Made by a program: the position numbers and the translations under genes. From Chitinophaga niabensis (GTDB lineage Bacteria > Bacteroidota > Bacteroidia > Chitinophagales > Chitinophagaceae): a stretch of DNA of 64,000 nucleotides. This document shows, in pieces, positions 33,864 to 40,773 of this stretch. Position 1 is the first letter of the stretch. The number at the start of each line of letters is the position of its first letter. The notes under the pieces are model-generated. The model worked only from the letters and a program-made list of their open reading frames with translations, ran no database searches and was not told the origin of the DNA. The DNA lies in contig NZ_FSRA01000002.1 in NCBI RefSeq assembly GCF_900129465.1, positions 806,001-870,000 of the forward strand. The letters are read 5' to 3'.

Positions 33864-34428
33864 GCAGCAAAGTAAGATGAAAAAAAGGAGAAGAATAAAT
33901 CAACGATCTTATCATCGCGTTTTGATGCGAAAAATTGAAAATCGATTCTGAAAAAAAGAGAAAACAGGGTACAAGAATGCCTTAAATGAGAAAAGAGCCA
34001 ACGGAGGATTCCGCTGACTCTTTCTACTTACTAACCCATTAAATTCAGGACTAAATTACTAAATGGCTCGAGAATAAAAAAGTTTATTTAAAGGATGTTA
34101 ATAACTTTTAAAGTGTTAACTCTTGTGGCAGCCCGTCGGCTGGAAGCCTCTATTGTAGCCCATTTCGCCCGCAAGTAATTTTCAGCAACTACTCGTAAAA
34201 TATTGATAGAGAAGGGTGGTAATGCAAGCATTCATATATTAATATTCGAACATATTATAAATATATATAACTACACAAAATGACCTTTCGGCTGGCCCTA
34301 AAACCCCTCTTTCAGACAAAGTGACAGTGTTAATTTTTTGCTGCTGACAAATCCTTCTGCTTTTTCAAATGGTAGGAGTTTTGATAGTAATTGAGGGTAA
34401 TAATTAAGACAACACATTAAAAACAATT
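33864..34428. other. 565-bp intergenic stretch with structured parts
   Basis: No ORF that looks real. It holds an imperfect 14-bp hairpin AAAGAGCCAACGGA/TCCGCTGACTCTTT (33992-34023, two mismatches), a GC-rich patch with CAGCC-cgtc-GGCTG (34129-34142) set in AT-rich DNA, and an AT-rich block around 34230-34275. It may hold a small RNA or the control region of the zinc-peptidase gene. Confidence 0.4.
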
Positions 34429-35127
34429 ATGATGCTAACACCTGGAGTCGCTGTCATTTCATTGATCTTCTTTGGCATCAGTATGCTGGTTAGCTACAGA
34501 TTAAGAAATAAATTCAAGCAATACAGCGCTGTGCCCACCTCCTCAGGCCTTACGGGGCGTGAGATAGCTGAAAAAATGCTGAAAGATAATGGTATCTATG
34601 ACGTAAAAGTTATATCTGTGGACGGACACCTGAGCGACCACTATAATCCGGTTAATAAAACCGTAAACCTCAGTCCTGATGTATATCAGAACAACAGTGT
34701 GGCTGCTGCAGCAGTGGCCGCCCACGAATGCGGGCACGCCGTACAGCATAATAAAGGCTATCAGTGGCTGACCCTGCGGTCCAAGCTGGTGCCGGCAGTA
34801 CAGTTCAGCTCCACCATTATGCCCTGGATCCTTTTAGGAGGTGTGCTGATGATCAACATTTTCCCGAACCTGCTGCTGGGCGGGATCATCCTCTTTGCCA
34901 TCACTACCTTATTTTCCCTGATCACCCTGCCGGTAGAGTTTGATGCCTCCAAAAGAGCGCTTCAGTGGCTGGATAGTGCAGGAATTACTTATCAAAAGGA
35001 GCATGCTATGGCTAAAGATGCACTTTGGTGGGCTGCCATGACTTATGTGGTGGCCGCGGTATCCTCCCTGGTTATCTTGTTCCAGTATGTATTAATGTAC
35101 CTGGGGGCGAGGGACCGGAATAGCTAA
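34429..35127 (+). CDS. YugP-type membrane zinc metallopeptidase
   Basis: 232 residues. A membrane helix at the start (VAVISLIFFGISMLVSYRLR), a short domain ending in the zinc motif AAHECGHAVQH, and three more membrane helices (IMPWILLGGVLMINIF, LLLGGIILFAITTLFSLITL, ALWWAAMTYVVAAVSSLVIL). The HExGH-like signature in this case reads HECGH; FDASKRALQWL after it is typical of the YugP/DUF family. Membrane protease with unknown substrate. A terminator follows at 35152-35185. Confidence 0.92.
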   Translation: MMLTPGVAVISLIFFGISMLVSYRLRNKFKQYSAVPTSSGLTGREIAEKMLKDNGIYDVKVISVDGHLSDHYNPVNKTVNLSPDVYQNNSVAAAAVAAHECGHAVQHNKGYQWLTLRSKLVPAVQFSSTIMPWILLGGVLMINIFPNLLLGGIILFAITTLFSLITLPVEFDASKRALQWLDSAGITYQKEHAMAKDALWWAAMTYVVAAVSSLVILFQYVLMYLGARDRNS

Positions 35128-35151
35128 CAGCTATAATAACTCCATATAAAA

Positions 35152-35185
35152 AGCAGAAAGGGCCGGGTTTTCGGTCCTTTCTGCT
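35152..35185 (+). terminator. terminator-type hairpin after the zinc peptidase gene
   Basis: AGCAGAAAGGGCC (35152-35164) with GGTCCTTTCTGCT (35173-35185, one G-T), 8-nt loop; little T tract. Confidence 0.65.
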
Positions 35186-35322
35186 GTAAAAGCCCCTGTA
35201 AAACCGGGCATTTAATAACCTGTTGATAACTCCTTGTCAAATTTTTTATTGAATATCAATTCATTATGAGCATGCCCTGAAAAAAAGAGGCGCAAACTGA
35301 TGGTTATTTTATTTTTACAACT

Positions 35323-35330
35323 TAGCTTTG
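35323..35330 (+). promoter_or_regulatory. candidate -7 box of the ribosomal operon
   Basis: TAGCTTTG (TAnnTTTG) 43 nt before the rplM ATG. Confidence 0.5.
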
Positions 35331-35373
35331 CACTCCCAAATAGGGCGAGAAATAAATCTTATTTTATTAAGCA

Positions 35374-35817
35374 ATGAATACTTTAAGCTACAGAACGAAA
35401 TCTGCCAATGACGCTTACGTAAAGCGCGACTGGCATATCGTGGATGCGACCAACCTGACGGTAGGTAGAATGTCCGCGAAAATTGCAGCCATCCTGAGAG
35501 GTAAGAATAAGCCTTACTATACTCCTCACACTGACTGTGGTGACAATGTTATTGTGATAAACGCTGATAAAGTTGTTTTCACAGGTAACAAACTGAACGA
35601 TAAGGAGTACCTGACTTATTCCGGTTACCCCGGTGGTCAAAAAGCAGAGGTTGCTAAAGACCTGCTGCGTCGTCGTCCTGAAGTTGTGATCGAAAGGGCA
35701 GTAAAAGGTATGTTACCTAAAAACCGCCTGGGTCGTGCGATGTACAAAAAACTTTTTGTTTACGCCGGTGCAGAACATCCTCATGGCGCACAGAAACCGC
35801 AACCTTTAACTTTCTAA
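35374..35817 (+). CDS. rplM: 50S ribosomal protein L13
   Basis: 147 residues with L13 hallmarks: KRDWHIVDATNLTVGRMSAK near the start, GDNVIVINADKVVFTGNKL in the middle, and MLPKNRLGRAMYKKLFVYAG near the end. L13 binds 23S rRNA early in 50S assembly. It opens the rplM-rpsI-rpsB-tsf cluster, with 13 bp to rpsI. Confidence 0.98.
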   Translation: MNTLSYRTKSANDAYVKRDWHIVDATNLTVGRMSAKIAAILRGKNKPYYTPHTDCGDNVIVINADKVVFTGNKLNDKEYLTYSGYPGGQKAEVAKDLLRRRPEVVIERAVKGMLPKNRLGRAMYKKLFVYAGAEHPHGAQKPQPLTF

Positions 35818-35830
35818 TCACACCTGAATA

Positions 35831-36220
35831 ATGGAAAAACAAAAAAATACTATCGGTCGTCGTAAGGAAGCAGTTGCCCGCGTATACGTGAGCAAAGGTA
35901 CCGGCACCATTCTGGTGAACGACAAGGATTATAAAACATATTTCGCGCTGATCTATCTGCAAAATCAGGTAGAAGCGCCTTTTAAAACCATTGACGCGCT
36001 GGATAAATTCGATGTTAAGGTGAATGCGCAAGGTGGCGGTATCAAAGGTCAGGCTGAAGCTGTAAAGCTGGGTATTGCTCGTGCGCTGTGCGAGATCAAT
36101 CCTGAATTCCGTCCTGCACTGAAAGCTGCCGGCTTGTTGAAACGTGATCCGAGATCAGTTGAACGTAAGAAACCAGGTAAAGCTAAAGCTAGAAGAAGCT
36201 TCCAGTTCTCTAAACGTTAA
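35831..36220 (+). CDS. rpsI: 30S ribosomal protein S9
   Basis: 129 residues. Typical start GRRKEAVARVYVSKGTGTIL, GGGIKGQAEAVKLGIARAL in the middle and the basic C-terminal tail RRSFQFSKR that reaches the P-site tRNA. Second gene of the ribosomal cluster, 45 bp before rpsB. Confidence 0.98.
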   Translation: MEKQKNTIGRRKEAVARVYVSKGTGTILVNDKDYKTYFALIYLQNQVEAPFKTIDALDKFDVKVNAQGGGIKGQAEAVKLGIARALCEINPEFRPALKAAGLLKRDPRSVERKKPGKAKARRSFQFSKR

Positions 36221-36265
36221 TGATTGTATCATTCAATTCTTGACCATCAATTTGATTAAAACAAC

Positions 36266-37294
36266 ATGGAAAATAATACTTCATTACAGCAGCAGTTACT
36301 GGAAGCCGGTGTACACTTCGGTCACCTGAAGAAGAAATGGAACCCGAAGATGCTGCCTTATATTTTCGCAGAAAAGAAAGGTATTCATATCATTGACCTC
36401 AACAAAACTGTTGAAGGTTTACAGGAAACAGCAGCAGCGCTGAAATCCATCGCAAAAAGTGGTAAAAAGATCATGTTCGTAGCTACTAAGAAGCAAGCGA
36501 AAGAGATCGTTGCCGAAGCTGCAAAACGCGTGAACATGCCTTACGTTACCGAAAGGTGGTTAGGTGGTATGTTGACCAACTTTGCTACCATCCGTAAGAG
36601 CGTTAAGAAAATGCAGAGCATTGAAAAAATGCTGGCTGATGGTACCTTTGATAACATTACCAAGAAAGAGCGTCTCACGCTCTCCCGTGATAAGGATAAA
36701 ATGGAAAAAGTACTGGGTGGTATCTCCCAACTGGCACGTGTTCCGTCTGCCCTGTTCATCGTAGACATCAGCCACGAGCACATTGCACTGGCAGAGGCAA
36801 AACGCCTTGGTGTTTCTACCTTCGGTATGGTGGATACTAACTCCGACCCTACCAAAGTTGATTTCGCAATCCCTGCGAACGACGACGCAACTAAATCTAT
36901 CGCTATCATCGTAAGCTACATTGCTGCTGCAATCGCTGAAGGTCTTGCTGAAAGGGCTGTTGAAAAAACTGACGAAGTTTCTGAAGAAGAAGAAGCAGAC
37001 AACCGCATCCGCAAATTTGAGCTGGAAGGTGGTGATGAAAAAGGTGAAAGAGGTCGTAAACCTGGTGGTCCCGGACGTGGTCCTGGAGGTCCCGGCGGTC
37101 GCGGTCCTGGTGGTCCCGGTCGTGGTCCTGGAGGCCCTGGTGGTAACCGCGGTGGCGGTGGCGGCAGAAGCGGTGGCGGTAATCGTCCCGGTGGTGGTGG
37201 TAACCGTCCTGGTGGCGGTGGTGGCAATCGCCCTGGTGGTGGTGGCGGCGGATTCCGTCCTTCCGGTGCAGGCAGACCTGGTCCTTCCAGATAA
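36266..37294 (+). CDS. rpsB: 30S ribosomal protein S2 with long Gly/Pro/Arg C-terminal tail
   Basis: 342 residues. Residues about 1-230 are ordinary S2 (LLEAGVHFGHLKKKWNPKM, IMFVATKKQAKEIVAEAA, RWLGGMLTNF, LFIVDISHEHIALAEAKRLG, GMVDTNSDP). After about residue 253 follows a tail of nearly 90 residues made of Gly, Pro and Arg repeats (GGPGRGPGGPGGRGPGG and later NRPGGGG repeats) which ordinary S2 (about 240-260) lacks. S2 is added late to the 30S subunit and needed for mRNA binding. The tail is probably disordered and RNA-binding; its antisense is open, which is a by-product of GC-rich repeats. Confidence 0.97.
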   Translation: MENNTSLQQQLLEAGVHFGHLKKKWNPKMLPYIFAEKKGIHIIDLNKTVEGLQETAAALKSIAKSGKKIMFVATKKQAKEIVAEAAKRVNMPYVTERWLGGMLTNFATIRKSVKKMQSIEKMLADGTFDNITKKERLTLSRDKDKMEKVLGGISQLARVPSALFIVDISHEHIALAEAKRLGVSTFGMVDTNSDPTKVDFAIPANDDATKSIAIIVSYIAAAIAEGLAERAVEKTDEVSEEEEADNRIRKFELEGGDEKGERGRKPGGPGRGPGGPGGRGPGGPGRGPGGPGGNRGGGGGRSGGGNRPGGGGNRPGGGGGNRPGGGGGGFRPSGAGRPGPSR

Positions 37295-37315
37295 TTTAAT
37301 GCTAACATAACTTTC

Positions 37316-37352
37316 GTGAATCGTGAATGGTACCTAATCGTTCACGATTCAC
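37316..37352 (+). terminator. hairpin between rpsB and tsf
   Basis: GTGAATCGTGAA (37316-37327) and TTCACGATTCAC (37341-37352), 12-bp perfect stem with 13-nt loop, no long T tract. It may be a partial terminator or an mRNA processing site between rpsB and tsf. Confidence 0.6.
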
Positions 37353-37430
37353 TTTATAAAGATTCCCTGAACCATTTGTTCCCGCAAATGCGTCCATTCA
37401 AATTTTCAACATATAAACTGATTATATACC

Positions 37431-38255
37431 ATGGCAACAATTACAGCAGCTGATGTAAACAAACTGCGTCAGCAAACAGGAGCTGGCATGATGGATTGCA
37501 GAAAGGCACTGGTTGAAACTGACGGTGACTTTGAAAAAGCAGTTGATTATCTCCGTAAAAAAGGTCAAAAAGTAGCTGCGCTGCGTTCTGACCGTGAAAC
37601 AAAAGAAGGTGTTGTGATCGCTAAAACTACTGCAGACGGTAAAGCTGGTGTGGTAGTACTGCTGAGCTGCGAAACCGACTTCGTAGCCAAGAACGATGAT
37701 TTTATCAAATTTGCCCAATCAATCGCTGATCTGGCACTGGCTAACAACAGCCAGTCTGCTGAAGAACTGAACGCAGCCCAACTCGATGGCGCTACAGTAG
37801 CTGATAAAGTAAACGACCAGGTTGCCAAGATCGGTGAAAAGATCACCCTGAGCAAATTCGAAAGAATAGAAGCTGCTTCCGTGATCGCTTACATCCATGG
37901 TAACTACCGTATGGGCGTACTGGTTGGCTTCAGCAAACCAGTATCTGAAGAAGTAGGTAAAGACATCGCTATGCAGATTGCAGCGATGAACCCGATTGCA
38001 GTTGATGCAGACGGCGTACCTGCTGAACTGATCGCCAGAGAAAAAGAGATCGCTATCGAACAGATCAAAGCTGAAGGCAAACCTGCTGAAATGGCTGAAA
38101 AGATCGCTGCCGGTAAGATCAACAAGTTCTTTAAAGAAAGCACCCTGTTACAGCAGATCTTCGTAAAAGATGATAAAAAATCTGTAGCAGACTACCTGAA
38201 ATCCGTAGACGGAGAATTGAAGGTGGCTTCCTTTAAGCGCGTTGCATTAGGATAA
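37431..38255 (+). CDS. tsf: translation elongation factor Ts
   Basis: 274 residues. N-terminal UBA-like start (ADVNKLRQQTGAGMMDCRKA), TDFVAKNDDF motif in the core, and EF-Tu-contacting region (MQIAAMNP). It exchanges GDP for GTP on EF-Tu. It follows rpsB with 136 bp and a hairpin between, and is closed by a strong terminator at 38272-38303. Confidence 0.98.
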   Translation: MATITAADVNKLRQQTGAGMMDCRKALVETDGDFEKAVDYLRKKGQKVAALRSDRETKEGVVIAKTTADGKAGVVVLLSCETDFVAKNDDFIKFAQSIADLALANNSQSAEELNAAQLDGATVADKVNDQVAKIGEKITLSKFERIEAASVIAYIHGNYRMGVLVGFSKPVSEEVGKDIAMQIAAMNPIAVDADGVPAELIAREKEIAIEQIKAEGKPAEMAEKIAAGKINKFFKESTLLQQIFVKDDKKSVADYLKSVDGELKVASFKRVALG

Positions 38256-38271
38256 TCTAACCAGATAATAC

Positions 38272-38308
38272 AAAAGGAGAGAATGTAAAAATTCTCTCCT
38301 TTTTTTTG
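38272..38308 (+). terminator. terminator after tsf
   Basis: AAAAGGAGAGAAT (38272-38284) with ATTCTCTCCTTTT (38291-38303), 6-nt loop, followed by more T. Confidence 0.92.
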
Positions 38309-38386
38309 CATATAGCATTCCAGGGAATATTTTTGAGGATGGAATTGTATATTTATTAGTAGAATCTTACAATAATCATAGCTGAC

Positions 38387-39100
38387 ATGTTGCCAAAGTA
38401 CAAAAGAATTTTGCTCAAACTGAGTGGAGAATCCCTGATGGGAGCTAGTAATTATGGAATTGATCCGAAGGTGATCACTCAGTATGCGCACGACATCAAA
38501 ACCGTTACAGACCTGGGTGTGCAAGTGGCCGTAGTAATTGGCGGAGGTAATATTTACCGTGGAATGAATGAAGCAGAAACCGGTATTGAACGGGCCCAGG
38601 GAGATTACATGGGTATGCTGGCAACGGTGATCAATGGAATGGCCCTGCAAAGTGGCCTTGAAAAGGCTGGTATGTATACCCGTCTGCAATCAGCCATCAA
38701 AATGGAACAGATCGCAGAACCTTATATTCGCCGCCGCGCCATCCGCCACCTCGAAAAAGGCCGTGTGGTGATCTTTGGGGCTGGTACCGGCAATCCTTAT
38801 TTCACAACGGATACGGCCGCCTCTTTACGTGCTATTGAGATCCAGGCAGATGTGATCCTGAAAGGGACCCGCGTGGACGGTATTTACACCGCCGATCCGG
38901 AAAAGGACCCTTCCGCTACCAAATATGAAACCATCACTTTCTCCGAAGTGTATCAGAAGTCACTGAATGTAATGGATATGACTGCCTTTACACTCTGCCA
39001 GGAGAATAAACTGCCGATCATCGTATTCGATATGAATAAGACCGGCAACCTGTTACAAGTGATCATGGGCAGGAACGTAGGTACACTCGTTAAAGGATAA
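38387..39100 (+). CDS. pyrH: UMP kinase
   Basis: 237 residues of the amino-acid-kinase fold. KRILLKLSGESLMGA start, VAVVIGGGNIYRG, and FGAGTGNPYFTTDTAASLRA are PyrH hallmarks; DGIYTADPEKDPSATKYE is the nucleotide/metal loop. It phosphorylates UMP to UDP, often as a hexamer controlled by GTP and UTP. It often follows tsf in bacterial genomes, as here, though a terminator separates the two. Confidence 0.98.
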   Translation: MLPKYKRILLKLSGESLMGASNYGIDPKVITQYAHDIKTVTDLGVQVAVVIGGGNIYRGMNEAETGIERAQGDYMGMLATVINGMALQSGLEKAGMYTRLQSAIKMEQIAEPYIRRRAIRHLEKGRVVIFGAGTGNPYFTTDTAASLRAIEIQADVILKGTRVDGIYTADPEKDPSATKYETITFSEVYQKSLNVMDMTAFTLCQENKLPIIVFDMNKTGNLLQVIMGRNVGTLVKG

Positions 39101-39123
39101 CAGAACGCATTCCTTATATAATA

Positions 39124-39167
39124 AGCCGGCCGGATTCCCTTCTTGGGGATGTCCGGCCGGCTCTTTT
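39124..39167 (+). terminator. terminator after pyrH
   Basis: AGCCGGCCGGA (39124-39134) with TCCGGCCGGCT (39152-39162), followed by CTTTT-like sequence. Confidence 0.85.
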
Positions 39168-39604
39168 AATGGAACTAAATATCCGAAGAGGAATCCCCGG
39201 ATCGTATCATACCCAAAATCAAATTCTAATGAAAAACAAATGTTATCTATTCGCTAAAGGGGAAAAAACACCGGGGAAGAATCCCCGGATCGAAATGAGA
39301 GCTATGTTCGCTATATCTATGAGAATTCGTTGCGTTTTTAACTACGGATGTGGTTAGTACCCCTAATAAGAGCTATGTTCCTTTGGAATACGTTGTGTTT
39401 TTAATTTAAAAAGGAACAATTTGTACCCCTTGCTACCATTCTGAGTGAAAACATCCGGAGAAGACTCTCCGGACCCTCTTATGGTTATGCTTATGAAACT
39501 GTACTTGTGATCTAAGGATACCTGCTTCGAAAACAAAGGATCAGGAAGAAGATATCCGGAGAAGATTCTCCGGACCCTTTGTTTATAAAACCATACCCGT
39601 TTAC
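39165..39604. repeat. REP-like hairpin array next to a RAYT-type gene
   Basis: About 440 bp with no real gene but four copies of a short hairpin: 39181-39204 (degraded), 39269-39292, 39453-39476 and 39554-39577. Copies 3 and 4 have stem TCCGGAGA/TCTCCGGA with a 4-nt loop; copy 2 has CCGGGGA/TCCCCGG. The G-C to A-T change is made on both arms, so the stem is under selection. It lies directly downstream of the RAYT-like gene at 39605-40126. Confidence 0.75.
39298..39430. repeat. two diverged direct repeats inside the hairpin array
   Basis: 39298-39364 and 39369-39430 share, in order, AGAGCTATGTTC, CGTTGYGTTTTTAA and GTACCCCT, with diverged sequence between. Possibly part of the same repeat unit. 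Confidence 0.65.
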
Positions 39605-40126
39605 TTAACAGTTTTCAGACAGCTCGGGAAAACAATGGTGATAATGCGTCATAATGCCTTCCGGATCATATCCCTCCTGGTAAAAGGCAGCGGAAGAGAA
39701 AGTATAGTCTGTTACACCATTACAAAACCCTGCGGAAACAGGCACTTCGTGTAACTGTGCTAACTTTTCTTCCGCTGCATCCGCATCAGGAATGGCAGCA
39801 GAAAAAGCGGTTTTCTCCCAAAATTGGAACTGCCGGTCGTGCAGCTGGCTCCTGTAAAGCTCCAGCTCTTTCCTGTCCCCCGCCCAAAGGCTCCGCTTGA
39901 TCTGCTGCGCTGTGAATTTCAGCAACATCTGCCGGATGTTTTTGTGTTCCCATGCCGGTTGCTTCTTCCACAACAGATGGAATTCATCTTCCATGATCAC
40001 ATACCCGTATAGCCATATCCGTTTCTCTCTTACCATGAATGCAAGGCTGTTCATTATAATTTCTTTATGTTCATATTTTCTTAATAACAGCCTGTTATTA
40101 CTACAGCTGGCAGTAAAAAGTTCCAT
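39605..40126 (-). CDS. RAYT-type (REP-associated tyrosine transposase-like) protein, catalytic motif degenerate
   Basis: 173 residues. The layout follows the Y1/RAYT group common in Bacteroidota: start MELFTASCSNNRLLLRKYEH, central strand WLYGYVIMEDEFHLLWKK where the family has an HUH motif of the form PNHFHLLW, then LLKFTAQQIKRSL, DRQFQFWEK, and a C-terminal block LHEVPVSAGFCNGVTDYTFS (family: IHNNPVKAG...DYKYSSA) ending in EGIMTHY. The first His of HUH is Glu48 (E48-F49-H50), and the position I align with the nucleophilic Tyr is Phe (TAFSA). It is therefore probably inactive or recruited to another role. The hairpin repeats beside it fit a REP/RAYT unit. Confidence 0.8.
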   Translation of the reverse strand: MELFTASCSNNRLLLRKYEHKEIIMNSLAFMVREKRIWLYGYVIMEDEFHLLWKKQPAWEHKNIRQMLLKFTAQQIKRSLWAGDRKELELYRSQLHDRQFQFWEKTAFSAAIPDADAAEEKLAQLHEVPVSAGFCNGVTDYTFSSAAFYQEGYDPEGIMTHYHHCFPELSENC

Positions 40127-40408
40127 ATCGTTCTTTTAAAAACACGGATAGAATGCAGATACCTGAAATGCAGACCGGGCGGCCTCCCCCTGAACATCCA
40201 CTCCGGATACAACCCTATACTCATCCAGTAATACAGGCCGGCGAAATGTATTTCATCTGAACCCCAAATCCGTAGGGGGAGGTGTTATTGCAGAGATCTA
40301 GAATAACCCGGTCTTTAAAGTGCAAAGCTTCGCTATATGCAAATGTTATATCATCTGCATTGTGCCTTTCAGCATATCATTCAATTCCTGTGTTGTGTGT
40401 GAATAATC
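40127..40408. other. spacer with a long inverted repeat
   Basis: No gene supported. CCTCCCCCT (40183-40191) and AGGGGGAGG (40274-40282) form a 9-bp perfect inverted repeat with 82 bp between, which could fold as an arm around a shorter CCGG-containing hairpin. Confidence 0.45.
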
Positions 40409-40588
40409 TTATTTGTTTTTATTGAATGGTCGTGAAGGAAGTGGCCAGTCATTTCCTTTAAAATGTACGGCCAACATAAGCAGCAATTTACTTAACCCTT
40501 TTTCCGGCAGACTCTCGGCAGGAATATCACCCAGGTAGAAAGCTTCAGATAATCTGCCTGTGATAAAGGTCTTTCCTGGTTTTTTCAT
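40409..40588 (-). CDS. putative 59-aa protein
   Basis: 59 residues from ATG 40588 to stop 40409-40411; it starts MKKPGKTFITGRLSEAFYLG and ends PLPSRPFNKNK. The middle holds GLSKLLLMLAVHFKGNDWPL, an amphipathic helix. It lies between the histidine kinase and the RAYT-like gene on the same strand. A palindrome GTTACC-G-GGTAAC (40624-40636) lies upstream. No signal peptide, no GG motif. Expression and function are unknown; the ORF is supported by its sensible amino-acid make-up and start. Confidence 0.5.
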   Translation of the reverse strand: MKKPGKTFITGRLSEAFYLGDIPAESLPEKGLSKLLLMLAVHFKGNDWPLPSRPFNKNK

Positions 40589-40608
40589 GATAGGCGTTTT
40601 TTATTTTT

Positions 40609-40636
40609 GGTTACAGTACAATGGTTACCGGGTAAC
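40609..40636. promoter_or_regulatory. operator-like palindrome upstream of the 59-aa ORF
   Basis: GGTTAC at 40609-40614 and GGTTACC (40623-40629) followed by GGTAAC (40631-40636); the last two form a 13-bp palindrome. It lies 20-48 bp before the ATG at 40588. Confidence 0.4.
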
Positions 40637-40773
40637 AAATACAAATCGTTTATGCATGCAATTTAGGATGCACAAATGAGAAAATTGTCGTTCAGTTTAT
40701 TCATTATTTCAGGTGGTGTTAAGACCTGTTAACGATGAATTATACAGTCATACAGAGGAAATATCGGGGTGTT

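Noticed and set aside
36916..37308. Pro-rich frame opposite the S2 tail
   Set aside because: By-product of Gly/Pro repeat codons in rpsB, with no start context.
39169..39357. 62-aa plus-strand frame in the hairpin array
   Set aside because: It is built from the repeats themselves and starts inside the region just after the pyrH terminator; no sign of selection for protein.
39181..39577. CRISPR array
   Set aside because: Only four hairpin copies at uneven spacing (88, 184 and 101 bp), spacers are not unique-size units and no cas genes are present.
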